Shown here: piece after piece, positions 26,491-36,215 of the stretch | Position numbering within the stretch: position 1 is the stretch's first letter | Layout of the letters: every line of letters begins with the position of its first letter | NCBI GenBank assembly: GCA_947460175.1 | Contig: CANHGW010000020.1 | Coordinates: forward strand, 1 to 49,210 | Source of the DNA: Bacteroidota bacterium | Lineage (GTDB): Bacteria; Bacteroidota; Bacteroidia; Chitinophagales; Chitinophagaceae | Length of the DNA stretch: 49,210 nucleotides | Reading direction: 5' to 3' | Translations under genes and position numbers: made by a program | Notes under the pieces: generated by a model | What the model saw: the letters and a program-made list of their open reading frames with translations, nothing else | What the model was told of the DNA's origin: nothing | Database searches by the model: none

Positions 26491-27522
26491 ATGAAAAAAA
26501 TTCAATTCTCAATGATGGTCCTCTTAATGGCAAATCAATTGTCATTCGGCCAATTGTATTCTAGCGGCAATAATGTAATTGCAGGCACTACTGTAGGAAT
26601 CGGTATTAATACGCCTAGCAGTGCTACTATGTTACATATTAGACGTACATCTAATGGTGGGAATTTATATTTAGAAAACCCAAATTCTACCAGTTTTCAA
26701 ACATTCAGACTTACAAACGATATCCCAGCAAATTATGCGAATTACACTAAATATGGCAGTTCATATGCAGGAGGTTATGCTGGAATTTCTACAATGTATC
26801 CATTTGCAAATGCATTTGGGTTTGGAAATACTGGACCTATGTTGAATGCAAGCACAGGTAATATGGGATTAGCTATTAGCAAAGCAGGAACATTTAAGTT
26901 AAAACTTCATATAGATGCTTCTACAGAACGAGTAGGAATTGGTGGCAATGCAGTTCCATCAGCAAGTGTTCACATCAATAGTGCATTAACAAGTGATACA
27001 CTTAAAATCACAAATTCTACTACTGGACATGGTGCAGGCGATGGTTTAGATATTATGAATACTGGAAATGAATCTTACGTATTTAACAGAGAAAATGGAG
27101 GATTAACGTTTGGCACAAACAATACAACCAGAATGACAATTTCAAACGGAGGCCTTGTGAAAATAGGCACAACAACTACACCAGCTGGATATAAATTATA
27201 CGTAGAACAAGGTATTCTTACCGAAAAAATAAAAGTAGCTATAAAAACAAGTGGCAACTGGTCGGATTATGTATTTGCAGATGATTATAAACTAGCTCCC
27301 TTAAGTGAAGTTGAAACCTATTTAAAAGAAAACAAACATTTACCAGGGATTCCTTCTGCCGATGAAGTAGTTTCTAATGGACTTGATTTAGCACAAATGG
27401 ATGCAAAACTTTTGGAGAAAGTTGAAGAACTCACACTCTATATTATCAAAATGGAAAAAGACATGAATGAATTAAAGAAATCGAATGAATTATTGAAACA
27501 ACAGATTCAAACTTCTAAATAA
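26491..27522 (+). CDS. secreted tail-fibre-like surface protein with C-terminal coiled coil
   Basis: The signal peptide ends at SFG/Q (about residue 20). The central part is a G/N/T/S-rich beta-structure with repeats of the VGIGINTPSSATMLHI kind, as in bacterial tail-fibre-like proteins. The C-terminus has the recurrent Bacteroidota module WSDYVFADDYKLAPLSEVE, then ENKHLPGIPSADEV, then a trimeric-looking coiled coil (KLLEKVEELTLYIIKMEKDMNELKK). No T9SS sorting domain is evident. It is probably surface-exposed and homotrimeric. It is followed after 7 nt by the metalloprotease gene, implying joint expression. Confidence 0.72.
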   Translation: MKKIQFSMMVLLMANQLSFGQLYSSGNNVIAGTTVGIGINTPSSATMLHIRRTSNGGNLYLENPNSTSFQTFRLTNDIPANYANYTKYGSSYAGGYAGISTMYPFANAFGFGNTGPMLNASTGNMGLAISKAGTFKLKLHIDASTERVGIGGNAVPSASVHINSALTSDTLKITNSTTGHGAGDGLDIMNTGNESYVFNRENGGLTFGTNNTTRMTISNGGLVKIGTTTTPAGYKLYVEQGILTEKIKVAIKTSGNWSDYVFADDYKLAPLSEVETYLKENKHLPGIPSADEVVSNGLDLAQMDAKLLEKVEELTLYIIKMEKDMNELKKSNELLKQQIQTSK

Positions 27523-27529
27523 TCTACTC

Positions 27530-29404
27530 ATGAAAAAAACAAGCTTAATTATATTCATTAGCCTATTTTTCTTTCAAGTACGTGCAGAATTTGTTTCTAT
27601 ACAACAACAACTTGATAGAATCCAACCATTAGATTTCCATTCAATCGATTTATTTAGTCAAGTGAATTCTTCTGTATCTTTCAATACATTGAATCGTTTT
27701 GTTTCAAAATTTGATTTAATCAATGTAAATCCTTCGACATTAAATGAAATTGCTTCCAATAATTATCCTATCACACTAAAAATTCCAATAGATGGACAAT
27801 GGGAAACTATTTCGCTCGTAAAAAACAATCGAATCAAAGAAGATATTATTCTGACTACTCAAGATAAAAATGGGCAACAACCATTCTCTTATAAATTTGG
27901 ATCCTATTATTATGGCAAAATAAACGGCCAACCTAATTCTTTAGTCTCTATTAGTTTTTTTGAAAATGACATTATTGGCTTAATATCAACTGATCAAGGA
28001 AATTATGTAATTGGAAAAAGCAATGTAAAAAACCCTATTGAGAATGAATACATTGTATACAACGATCAAGATATGCTAGTAAAGGAAATTTTACCTTGTA
28101 ACACAAGCGATGCAAATAAAGTGGCTTTAAATCATCCAATTGAATTACCAATAAACGTAGAAACTTATACAACTAAATGTGTCAAAATTTATTTTGAATG
28201 TGATTTCCAAACATACTCAGACAATGGAAGTAATACAACTACTACATCTAATTATATAACAGGATTATTCAATTTAGTTTCAACGCTTTATCTGAATGAT
28301 TCCATACTTACGAGTATTTCTCAAATAAATATTTGGACAACTACGGATCCATATGCTGCTTTCAACTCAACTTCAGATATGTTAACTGAATTTAGTACCC
28401 AAAAAAGCAACAATGGCTTTGTTGGTGATTTAGCTCATTTATTATCTACAAGAGGTGTTGGAGGAGGTATTGCATGGCTAGATGTCTTCTGCTCAACCAA
28501 TTACTACAAAACAGGCGTATCAGGAAGTTTATCTACTACGCTTACACCACTTCCAACATTTTCATGGAATGCTGAAGTAGTTACACACGAACTTGGTCAT
28601 AATATGGGTTCACCTCATACACATGCTTGCGCATGGAATGGCAACAATACACGTATCGATAATTGTGGTGGCAACTATAATATTGCTTACCAAGAAGGTA
28701 CATGTAATTCTTTTCCTGCTAATCCTGTAGGAGGTGGTACTATTATGAGTTATTGTCATTTAATAGGTGGTATTGGAATTAATTTTAATTTAGGATTTGG
28801 TAGTCAACCTCGTATTTTAATTCGCGATAATGTAAATACAGCTCCATGTTTAACTACATGTCCTACATGCGCTGGAGCACTGACAATCACAGGCAATTAT
28901 TCTACAGCTTTAACAGAATCTTCTACTTGGATTAAAACATCAGGACAAACAACAACATCTAGTACTTCTAGTGTAAAATTAGATGCAGATCCTAGTAATG
29001 GGTATATATTAATTTCACCTACAGTTTCAACTGATTATTTTATCGCATCTCCAACTACTAATGCTGGCGTGATGGTAGCACAAGCTTATAATGGCTGTTT
29101 GAGTGGAAGCCCACTTAGACCAGTCAATGAGAATTCAAATGAACAATCAATCTTAGTAGATAATAATTTTGTTATATATCCAAACCCAGCCTACTCTTCA
29201 TTTATATTATCGAATCTTACACTAGAAAATTCTATTCTAGACATAGGCATTTATAGTGTTGATGGTAGAATGGTTCAACAAATAAATCAACTTTCGTTTA
29301 ACCAACAAGTTTCCATTGATTTAAATCAAATGCCAACAGGTTTTTACATTCTGAAAATAAAGTATAACGATACTTCAAAAATTATTAAGTTCCAAAAACA
29401 ATAA
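27530..29404 (+). CDS. T9SS-secreted reprolysin-like (M12B) zinc metalloprotease
   Basis: A signal peptide and a pro-region of about 200 residues precede a metzincin catalytic domain. The zinc motif HELGHNMGSPH lies near residues 352-362, with E as the general base and three His ligands. The Met-turn is in TIMSYCH. Cysteines in THACAW and NCGG around the site suggest disulfides. A type A sorting domain follows from about residue 547 (VIYPNPAYSSF...GFYILKIKYNDTSKIIKF), so the protein is exported across the outer membrane by T9SS. Substrate is unknown; adhesion-protein or host-protein turnover is plausible. Confidence 0.87.
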   Translation: MKKTSLIIFISLFFFQVRAEFVSIQQQLDRIQPLDFHSIDLFSQVNSSVSFNTLNRFVSKFDLINVNPSTLNEIASNNYPITLKIPIDGQWETISLVKNNRIKEDIILTTQDKNGQQPFSYKFGSYYYGKINGQPNSLVSISFFENDIIGLISTDQGNYVIGKSNVKNPIENEYIVYNDQDMLVKEILPCNTSDANKVALNHPIELPINVETYTTKCVKIYFECDFQTYSDNGSNTTTTSNYITGLFNLVSTLYLNDSILTSISQINIWTTTDPYAAFNSTSDMLTEFSTQKSNNGFVGDLAHLLSTRGVGGGIAWLDVFCSTNYYKTGVSGSLSTTLTPLPTFSWNAEVVTHELGHNMGSPHTHACAWNGNNTRIDNCGGNYNIAYQEGTCNSFPANPVGGGTIMSYCHLIGGIGINFNLGFGSQPRILIRDNVNTAPCLTTCPTCAGALTITGNYSTALTESSTWIKTSGQTTTSSTSSVKLDADPSNGYILISPTVSTDYFIASPTTNAGVMVAQAYNGCLSGSPLRPVNENSNEQSILVDNNFVIYPNPAYSSFILSNLTLENSILDIGIYSVDGRMVQQINQLSFNQQVSIDLNQMPTGFYILKIKYNDTSKIIKFQKQ

Positions 29405-29415
29405 TTAAAAGACAT

Positions 29416-29449
29416 AAAAAAATGGGCATTAAAAATGCCCATTTTTTTT
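29416..29449. terminator. bidirectional terminator between the metalloprotease and nusG
   Basis: An 8-bp ATGGGCAT/ATGCCCAT stem (29422-29429 with 29435-29442) has A and T runs outside on both sides. It ends both convergent transcripts, so the minus-strand tuf-secE-nusG unit stops here. Confidence 0.87.
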
Positions 29450-29464
29450 ATTTTAATTTTGTAA

Positions 29465-30031
29465 TTATGATACCTTTTCAACTTGCATAAAGTTCAACTC
29501 AACAGGGGTTGCTCTACCAAATATTTTCACAACTACTTTTAATTTCTTTTTATCTTCATTTACCTCTTCAATATTACCGTTAAAGTCGTTAAATGGTCCA
29601 TCAATAATTTTGACTGTTTCACCAACGATGAAAGGTTCAGACATTGACACCCCATTGTCAGCCATCTCATCCATTTTGCCAAACATTTTATTGACTTCAC
29701 TTTTACGTAATGCATCAGGATGGTCTTTTCCAAGAAAATGAATAACTCCAGTAACCGATTTGATAGTTTGTATCATATCATCAGACAAACGACCAGTAGT
29801 AGCTTCAAGAAGAATATAGCCTGGGTAAAGAATTTTTTCACGCATTACTTTCTTACCTGCTACGACTTTAAATACTTTTTCTACCGGACATAGAATTTGA
29901 GATATTGTACTTGCCCATCCAGAACGACGAACTTCAACGTCAAGATATTCTTTGATTTTACGTTCTTTTCCACTCAATACTCTAAGTACAAACCATTTGG
30001 TTTCCAATTCTTGTTGTTGTATAGTCTCCAT
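29465..30031 (-). CDS. nusG: transcription termination/antitermination factor NusG
   Basis: The 188-residue NusG has the N-terminal RNA-polymerase-binding domain (KWFVLRVLSGKERKIKEYL, and ILYPGYILLEA) and a C-terminal KOW domain (GETVKIIDGPFNDFNGNIEEVNEDKKKLKVVVKIFGRATPVELNF). It promotes transcript elongation and couples transcription with translation. It follows secE by 12 nt. Downstream there is a terminator and a protease gene rather than the usual rplK-rplA-rplJ-rplL-rpoB-rpoC series. Confidence 0.95.
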   Translation of the reverse strand: METIQQQELETKWFVLRVLSGKERKIKEYLDVEVRRSGWASTISQILCPVEKVFKVVAGKKVMREKILYPGYILLEATTGRLSDDMIQTIKSVTGVIHFLGKDHPDALRKSEVNKMFGKMDEMADNGVSMSEPFIVGETVKIIDGPFNDFNGNIEEVNEDKKKLKVVVKIFGRATPVELNFMQVEKVS

Positions 30032-30043
30032 GTTTGTAAAGGC

Positions 30044-30238
30044 TTATTTAAAAAACTTGTAAAAATTTTCAAAAACCAACTCTGAAGCGCCATCCATACC
30101 AAATATGATTAACGTCAATACAATTACACTAACCAATGTAATCAATGTAGACTGTTGAAGTTCACTCCAAGTAGGCCATGTTACTTTATGAATTAATTCA
30201 TCAAAAGCTTGCTCAAAATAATTAAATAGTTTTGTCAT
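30044..30238 (-). CDS. secE: preprotein translocase subunit SecE
   Basis: This 64-residue single-span form has the amphipathic N-terminal helix with the conserved KVTWPTWSELQQST motif and one transmembrane helix (LITLVSVIVLTLIIFGMDG). SecE clamps SecY in the Sec channel. It sits between tRNA-Trp and nusG in the usual bacterial order. Confidence 0.95.
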   Translation of the reverse strand: MTKLFNYFEQAFDELIHKVTWPTWSELQQSTLITLVSVIVLTLIIFGMDGASELVFENFYKFFK

Positions 30239-30289
30239 TTTGTTTGTTTTTTAAAATGAAATTCCGATGTTGGAATAGCATTTGTATTG

Positions 30290-30360
30290 CACAGGCACTA
30301 GGATTCGAACCCAGATCAAAGGTTTTGGAGACCTGCATGCTACCGTTGCACCATGCCTGT
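30290..30360 (-). tRNA. tRNA-Trp (CCA anticodon)
   Basis: The 71-nt cloverleaf has a perfect 7-bp acceptor stem (ACAGGCA with TGCCTGT) and G as discriminator base. The anticodon loop is CTCCAAA with CCA at its centre, and the T-arm contains GGTTCGAATCC. The 3' CCA is not encoded. It lies between tuf and secE, the normal Bacteroidota position. Confidence 0.95.
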
Positions 30361-30389
30361 AAATTTATAAATTCAAAAGAGCTATTAAA

Positions 30390-30476
30390 ATACAAAGTAC
30401 TTAGATTTAAAACCTAAGTACTTTGTATATATTGTGTCTTAGTACTTAATACGTAGTACTCAGTACTTAGTGATTA
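30390..30476. repeat. 15-bp hairpin plus degenerate AGTACT repeats between tuf and tRNA-Trp
   Basis: A perfect 15-bp inverted repeat (30390-30404 with 30414-30428, 9-nt loop) has AAGTACTT in its stem. It is followed toward tuf by four further AGTACT or GTACT copies between about 30440 and 30470. On the minus strand this lies in the tuf-to-tRNA spacer. No T run follows, so it is not a standard terminator; it could be a processing site or a small mobile palindrome. Confidence 0.55.
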
Positions 30477-30478
30477 GA

Positions 30479-31666
30479 TTACTTAACAATTTCAGTTACT
30501 TGACCTGCACCCACTGTACGTCCACCTTCACGGATAGAGAATTTCAATCCTTTTTCCATAGCGATTGGTCCGATCAATTTCACTGTCAAGCTAACATTAT
30601 CACCAGGCATTACCATTTCTGTTCCAGCTGGTAATTCAACTTCACCAGTGATATCAGTTGTACGGAAATAGAATTGAGGGCGATATTTTTGGAAGAATGG
30701 CGTATGACGTCCACCTTCTTCTTTGCTTAATACGTATACTTCACACTTGAATTCAGTATGTGGAGTGATTGATTTTGGCTTACAGATTACCATACCACGA
30801 CGGATATCGTTTTTCTCAATACCACGTAATAATAAACCTGCATTATCACCAGCTTCACCTCTGTCTAATAATTTACGGAACATCTCAACACCTGTACATA
30901 CAGATTTCAAAGGAGTTTCGTTGAAACCAACGATTTCTACCTCTTCACCTACTTTGATCACACCTCTTTCGATACGACCAGTAGCAACTGTACCACGACC
31001 TGTGATAGAGAATACGTCCTCAACTGACATCAAGAAATCTTGATCAATTGGACGTGGAGGCAATGGAATGTAAGAATCAACCGCATCCATCAACTCAGTT
31101 ACTTTTGCAACCCATTGCTCTTCACCAGCTAATGCGCCAGTAGCAGAACCTTGGATGATTGGTGTATTGTCACCATCAAAACCATATGAACTTAATAAAT
31201 CACGGATTTCAATTTCAACTAATTCTAATAACTCAGCATCATCAACTAAGTCAACTTTGTTCATAAATACTACCATACGAGGTACACCTACTTGACGTGC
31301 AAGAAGGATATGCTCACGAGTTTGTGGCATTGGACCATCTGTAGCAGCAACAACTAGAATAGCGCCATCCATTTGAGCAGCACCAGTAATCATATTCTTA
31401 ACGTAATCGGCGTGACCTGGGCAATCTACGTGTGCATAGTGACGAGTAGATGTTTCATACTCAACGTGTGCAGTATTGATCGTGATACCACGCTCTTTTT
31501 CCTCTGGTGCACCATCGATATCATCATAGTTTTTCTTTTCAGCCAAACCTCTTTTTGATAATACGTCGGTTATAGCCGCTGTTAATGTAGTTTTACCATG
31601 ATCAACGTGACCAATAGTGCCAATGTTTACGTGGGGTTTGTCCCTTTTGAAGGTCTCTTTTGCCAT
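30479..31666 (-). CDS. tuf: elongation factor Tu
   Basis: EF-Tu delivers aminoacyl-tRNA to the ribosome. The 395-residue protein has all GTPase motifs: G1 [11 protein letters not shown]2 [13 protein letters not shown]3 DCPGHADY, G4 NKVDLVDD and G5 GSATGA. Both beta-barrel domains follow, ending in [15 protein letters not shown]. Its promoter is separate from the tRNA operon 4 kb upstream. In the common arrangement the four tRNAs directly precede tuf; here two genes intervene. Confidence 0.98.
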   Translation of the reverse strand: MAKETFKRDKPHVNIGTIGHVDHGKTTLTAAITDVLSKRGLAEKKNYDDIDGAPEEKERGITINTAHVEYETSTRHYAHVDCPGHADYVKNMITGAAQMDGAILVVAATDGPMPQTREHILLARQVGVPRMVVFMNKVDLVDDAELLELVEIEIRDLLSSYGFDGDNTPIIQGSATGALAGEEQWVAKVTELMDAVDSYIPLPPRPIDQDFLMSVEDVFSITGRGTVATGRIERGVIKVGEEVEIVGFNETPLKSVCTGVEMFRKLLDRGEAGDNAGLLLRGIEKNDIRRGMVICKPKSITPHTEFKCEVYVLSKEEGGRHTPFFQKYRPQFYFRTTDITGEVELPAGTEMVMPGDNVSLTVKLIGPIAMEKGLKFSIREGGRTVGAGQVTEIVK

Positions 31667-31720
31667 TTTATTCGTTTTTAAAAGTGTTTAAGATTTGTTT
31701 TATCTGTTATTTTTGGACTG

Positions 31721-31728
31721 CAAATGTA
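31721..31728 (-). promoter_or_regulatory. -7 box for tuf
   Basis: The minus strand reads TACATTTG. The 15 nt TACATTTGCAGTCCA covering the box and inferred start site are identical to those of the tRNA operon promoter at 36209-36223. The tuf leader would be about 48 nt. Confidence 0.6.
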
Positions 31729-31918
31729 AATTTTACTTTTGATATATAAAAATATTTTTAGTTAGTTTTTGAACAAGTAATTATTAACATTTAAAATTGA
31801 TCGATATTCAGCTGCAAAACTATTAAAGAAAGGCATTTGAAAGATGATTTTGTCAAAAAATCATAATCCCAAGAATCATCATTAAAGATGCTAAGGTAAT
31901 TATCTTATTATAAAAAAA

Positions 31919-32530
31919 TTAATACTTCACCGTTTCATTAAAAAGTTTCATGGTGCTTAACTCCTCTTCCGATAAACCGCCATTGTCAGATTCTGTACTT
32001 TGAAAAACTAAAAATGAAGAAATTTTACCTTCAATAGGCAATTTGAAAAAATCTTGATGAATGATAATTTTTGCTATGGAGATTTTTAATCGTACCCCAT
32101 CCATTTGCTTATTACCTATCGTCTTTTGAATTTGACTTTGTGAACAATTCTTTTTGCCAAATTTTTTAATGATAATATCAGTAAAAGCTTCTGTTTCAAT
32201 TTTACCATCAAAATTAAATAGCATGATATTAAAATCATTCCCGTCTAATGTCCAGCTTTTATAACCTATTCCACCCTCTTCTTCTTTGGCAAAGCTTTTA
32301 GGATATTTAAATGAAATAGTTCCATTATCAAACGTATGATTTAACTCTGAAACAATTTTAAAAACTGGATTTGTAAGTGTTTCATTTAGCTTCAACTCTT
32401 TACCTTCTTCTATTGCATATTCTTTTCCGTTGATAAATAAAGAAAATTGCGAATTGGTATTCGACTGTTGTGCAATTAAAGATGTTGAAATAAAACTAGA
32501 GAAGATTAATAAAAGCTGAACTTTGAGCAT
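31919..32530 (-). CDS. secreted protein of unknown function (203 aa)
   Basis: A signal peptide (MLKVQLLLIFSSFISTSLIAQ) is followed by a beta-rich domain with paired strands (FSLFINGKEYAIEEGKEL; TISFKYPKSFAKEEEGGIGYKSWTLDGNDFNIMLFNF). The C-terminal part is acidic and serine-rich. One mature-region cysteine is visible and no sorting domain. I recognise no family. It follows the large LRR gene on the same strand by 80 nt and may be co-transcribed with it. Both sit where tRNA genes and tuf would normally adjoin. Confidence 0.65.
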   Translation of the reverse strand: MLKVQLLLIFSSFISTSLIAQQSNTNSQFSLFINGKEYAIEEGKELKLNETLTNPVFKIVSELNHTFDNGTISFKYPKSFAKEEEGGIGYKSWTLDGNDFNIMLFNFDGKIETEAFTDIIIKKFGKKNCSQSQIQKTIGNKQMDGVRLKISIAKIIIHQDFFKLPIEGKISSFLVFQSTESDNGGLSEEELSTMKLFNETVKY

Positions 32531-32610
32531 AGTAATAATGATTAAAAAGTAAATATAGAATTTTAATTTATTTCTTAACTAAAATAAACTTTCTATTTCA
32601 ATGTACAATC

Positions 32611-35538
32611 TTAACGGATTAATACAATATCACCACGCTGAATATATGAATTGCCAGAAAAAGTATGGTACACTATTTTATAGGCATATACATCCAACGG
32701 AACATCTTGCATTGGCTCCCATTTAAATTCATTGCCTCCACCAATATACATTTGCTGTCCATACCGATTCAATATAACTATTTGATCTATTTTGATGCTC
32801 TTTGTGGTAAGATAGTTATTGTTTATTACGTGAAATATATCATTCAATCCATCCCTGTTAGGTGTAATGGCATTCGGAACTTTTATTGGATTAGAACCTA
32901 CTTCATAAGTCGTATCTGGCCCAATATAATTAGTTGCAATATTGGTTAAAATAGGATCATTAAAATCAAAATAGATAGATGCTCTATTGTATGTTTTTGT
33001 ACCATAAGGTAACATCGTTTTTAATTGTATTTTAAATTGCAACCAACCATGACTTTCGGGCTCATTATGAAGGCTATCTAGCAAATTGATATCATTAAAT
33101 TCAAAAGCTAAAAACTTTCCATTTTTAACTACTTCTGCATTATGACTAGAGCCCATATAAGTATAACTTGCTTCATCCAAATTTTCACTCAAGGTATCTC
33201 TTACAACAATTTTATAAGCAGTATCATTTCCAGTATTTTGAAACTGAATCGTATAAGTAAGCCAGTCACCCGGCTCTGAGTTAGATGCAGGAGACACGTA
33301 CTTTGCATTTGGATCAAATGAATTTACCACTGGAAAGCAAACTTCCATTTTGTCATTCGTAGCGTTAATATCATTGGCAACATTCGTAATTTCAGTCTTT
33401 ACACAAACTTTACTCCCCATAGTTGCCGAAATATCTGTAATTACATCAATACCAAAAGCCGTTTTATAATCCAATGCTGAAAGATTTGAAACATTGTACG
33501 TCAATACATTTCCATTGATCAACGAAGGAGTTAATGCATTCACAGAAGGCTGAAGGTAGGTAACAGGTCCTTCTATAACTGTAGTTACTGTTCCAGGATT
33601 TAAGGTGGTACAAATCACATTAAACATTTGAGCAAGATCGCCCGCTTTTAAACTAATATGAGAAATTACACCTGGCCGGAAACGACCTGCCATTGATTGC
33701 ACACCTGCATCAATTCCATTGCATTCTACTGCAAAATTAATAGAAGGTTTCATTGAATCTAAAGGAGATAAGATCACCTGCTGAGTGCCACTTGAAGGAC
33801 AAGCCACTATAAACTGTGTACCAGCTAGCATAGGTACCACATCAAGGGTATCATTATCACCAGTATCAAATGAATACTCTCCTCTAGAAGTCAAAAACAT
33901 ATCATTTTGCAGCAACCCATTTTTATATAATCCCACTTTCAATCCAAGTACATTTGCACCTGGCGTAATACTATCTTGTTGACAAGTTGAAGCAATATAC
34001 GAGTGTAAATTTCCTGCTATATTCCATACACATAAGCAACCACTTGCTGGCATACATAATGGAAGGGTGTTTAAGTTATTAGAGCATTTTGATGAATCCA
34101 ATATTAAAAAATGACTAGGCAAACAATTGATTGATGTATTATTAAATCGTATATAATCCATCGATTTTGGCATACGTGGTAGACACGGTATGGATGTATT
34201 TCCACTACAATCCAACGCCCTTACAGAACTAGGCATTGTGTTAAATGTACTGATTAAATTATTTGCAAAATGGAGTGTATACAATTGATTGGGCAATGGT
34301 GGCAATACTGATAAAAAATTTGAACTAACATCTAGATAGTTTAATGACTGAGGCAATGGTGGCAATACTAAAAGTGAATCATTGCTGCATGATAAATGAT
34401 TTAAATTAACTGGCAAAGTAGGCAAAGAATCGAGTAAATTATGATTCGCTTCAAGAAACCATAACGAAGCTGGCAATGATGGCAAAATTGGTGTTGGATT
34501 CCAATTCCATATCAAGATATTTAAATTCATTGGTAATGATGGCATTGTAGTAATTGGATTTGCAGAATAATCAAGAAACCTTAACGACAATGGCAAAAAA
34601 GGCAATGAAGGTATACTATTCACCGAGCAATTTAGCATATCTAAATTTGGTGGCAATGAAGGCAAAGTAGTAAGCAGATTATTGTTACAGTTTAAAACAA
34701 CTAAATCGTTTGGCAATGTAGGTAACATGGTAATTGAATTCAATTCACAATTCAAATATGCCATATTGATTGGCAACGATGGCAAAGTAGATAACATATT
34801 ATTAGAACAAACTAATGTATCTAAATTTATTGGCAAGGTGGGCAAACCAGTTAAGTTATTATTACCACAAACTAACGTGACTAAACTAGATGGCAATGTG
34901 GGCAGTACTCCTAATGGATTAGAGGAAACATACAAATATTGCAATAAAGGAGGTAAAGATGGCAATGTATTAATCATATTCCCTGCACAATTAAATCGTA
35001 CGATTGAATTTGGAAATACAGGAAGATGTTGAATCAAATTACTCGCACAATAGTACTCTTCAATTTGTGTAGGAAAACTTACAATAGTATCTATCAGATT
35101 ATAGGAGCAATTAACCCTCAGAGTACTTATAGGAAATATTGGCAATTTTTTCAATTGATTACTTTCACAATAAAGGTCAGTTAAATTAGGTGGCAGCATA
35201 CTTGGCAATGAATCTAATTGATTGACTTTACAAATAATTGTTGTAATAGTATTTGGTAAATTTGGAAACGATTTGATTAAATTATATTCACAACTTAAAT
35301 AAACAAGATTATCAAAATATTGTATTCCATCAATATCTACAATAAACATACTATCACAATCAACACTTGTTGCATTTACAATACCTGGATATGTAGTATC
35401 CATGGTATTCCCAAGCATTGCACTCGGAAAATGTGCTAACAAATATTTTCGGAAATTACTATCAGGTATTGTTACAAATTGAGCCGATACTTCATGTACA
35501 AAACATACAATCAGGAATGCTAATAGAATCTTTCTCAT
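32611..35538 (-). CDS. giant leucine-rich-repeat T9SS cargo protein (type B sorting domain)
   Basis: The 975-residue protein has a signal peptide (residues 1-19) and an N-terminal cap containing FRKYLLAHFP. About 18 leucine-rich repeats of exactly 20 residues follow at about residues 76-446, with consensus LPxLPxxLxxLxCxxNxLxx. A Cys-rich cap comes next (CMPASGCLCVWN), then beta-sandwich domains including a DUF7619-like segment (DPNAKYVSPAS...WLTYTIQFQNTGNDTA). The type B (CHU_C-like) sorting domain starts near residue 888 (PNAITPNRDGLNDIF). The 20-residue repeat matches the YopM/IpaH-type bacterial LRR pattern. It is likely a surface adhesin or binding protein; the ligand is unknown. Confidence 0.87.
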   Translation of the reverse strand: MRKILLAFLIVCFVHEVSAQFVTIPDSNFRKYLLAHFPSAMLGNTMDTTYPGIVNATSVDCDSMFIVDIDGIQYFDNLVYLSCEYNLIKSFPNLPNTITTIICKVNQLDSLPSMLPPNLTDLYCESNQLKKLPIFPISTLRVNCSYNLIDTIVSFPTQIEEYYCASNLIQHLPVFPNSIVRFNCAGNMINTLPSLPPLLQYLYVSSNPLGVLPTLPSSLVTLVCGNNNLTGLPTLPINLDTLVCSNNMLSTLPSLPINMAYLNCELNSITMLPTLPNDLVVLNCNNNLLTTLPSLPPNLDMLNCSVNSIPSLPFLPLSLRFLDYSANPITTMPSLPMNLNILIWNWNPTPILPSLPASLWFLEANHNLLDSLPTLPVNLNHLSCSNDSLLVLPPLPQSLNYLDVSSNFLSVLPPLPNQLYTLHFANNLISTFNTMPSSVRALDCSGNTSIPCLPRMPKSMDYIRFNNTSINCLPSHFLILDSSKCSNNLNTLPLCMPASGCLCVWNIAGNLHSYIASTCQQDSITPGANVLGLKVGLYKNGLLQNDMFLTSRGEYSFDTGDNDTLDVVPMLAGTQFIVACPSSGTQQVILSPLDSMKPSINFAVECNGIDAGVQSMAGRFRPGVISHISLKAGDLAQMFNVICTTLNPGTVTTVIEGPVTYLQPSVNALTPSLINGNVLTYNVSNLSALDYKTAFGIDVITDISATMGSKVCVKTEITNVANDINATNDKMEVCFPVVNSFDPNAKYVSPASNSEPGDWLTYTIQFQNTGNDTAYKIVVRDTLSENLDEASYTYMGSSHNAEVVKNGKFLAFEFNDINLLDSLHNEPESHGWLQFKIQLKTMLPYGTKTYNRASIYFDFNDPILTNIATNYIGPDTTYEVGSNPIKVPNAITPNRDGLNDIFHVINNNYLTTKSIKIDQIVILNRYGQQMYIGGGNEFKWEPMQDVPLDVYAYKIVYHTFSGNSYIQRGDIVLIR
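34200..35310 (-). repeat. about 18 tandem 60-bp LRR-coding repeats
   Basis: A 60-nt period runs through this part of the LRR gene, each unit marked on the plus strand by a variant of GGCAATGATGGCAAA. Units differ at many positions but keep length exactly, which favours expansion and contraction by recombination without frame loss. Confidence 0.8.
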
Positions 35539-35697
35539 AAATTATTATTTGAATCAATAGATAAACTTATGACGAATGGTTATTTCAAATTGTGAGTAAT
35601 ATAAAATATTAAGCGAAATTTAATTGTAAAAAAAAGAAAACAAAAAAGTCTAACTGAAGTGAACATTTAGAAGAAAAGAAAAACAGTATAATTTTTT

Positions 35698-35734
35698 ACA
35701 AAAAAAACTCTTCCATTGTAAGATGAAAGAGTTT
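35698..35734 (-). terminator. terminator of the four-tRNA operon
   Basis: On the minus strand a 12-bp stem with one G-T pair (35705-35716 with 35723-35734, 6-nt loop) is followed by a run of T. It lies 16 nt after the last tRNA, so tuf is not read from the tRNA promoter. Confidence 0.75.
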
Positions 35735-35749
35735 AAAAAATTAATTGTG

Positions 35750-35821
35750 AGCCGCAGGAGGGAATTGAACCCTCGATCTCCTCCTTACCAAGGAGGTGCT
35801 CTACCACTGAGCCACAACGGC
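35750..35821 (-). tRNA. tRNA-Thr (GGT anticodon)
   Basis: A 72-nt cloverleaf with acceptor GCCGTTG paired to CTGCGGC (one mismatch and one G-T), D-arm GCTCAGTGGTAGAGC, anticodon loop TTGGTAA with GGT, and T-arm GAGGGTTCAATTCCCTC. It is the fourth gene of the tRNA operon. Confidence 0.93.
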
Positions 35822-35871
35822 AAAAAAAAACCGATTGTTGGTGCCTTGCAGACAATAACAATCGGGATGAG

Positions 35872-35943
<72 letters not shown>

Positions 35944-35950
35944 GAGGGTG

Positions 35951-36034
35951 TGGGCAGTGATGGATTCGAACCACCGTAAGCATTACACTAGCAGATTTAC
36001 AGTCTGCCTCCTTTAGCCACTCGGACAACTACCC
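35951..36034 (-). tRNA. tRNA-Tyr (GTA anticodon)
   Basis: An 84-nt class II tRNA with acceptor GGGTAGT/ACTGCCC, anticodon arm GCAGA-CTGTAAA-TCTGC with GTA, a long variable arm, and A as discriminator. It lies 7 nt before tRNA-Gly. Confidence 0.95.
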
Positions 36035-36046
36035 TACAAAAAAAAG

Positions 36047-36119
36047 AGCCACTTGCCGGAATCGAACCAGCGACCTACTGATTACAAATCAGTTGCTCTA
36101 CCAGCTGAGCTAAAGTGGC
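36047..36119 (-). tRNA. tRNA-Thr (TGT anticodon)
   Basis: A 73-nt cloverleaf with perfect acceptor GCCACTT/AAGTGGC, anticodon arm ACTGA-TTTGTAA-TCAGT with TGT, and T-arm GCTGGTTCGATTCCGGC. It is the first gene of the operon. Confidence 0.95.
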
Positions 36120-36215
36120 TTATTTAATATTTTACAGTTTGCATCGAAGTGATGACTATCTGAAAAAGTGTCAAATTAAATATTTCAAAAGAACTGTCCC
36201 GTTTTTAATGGACTG

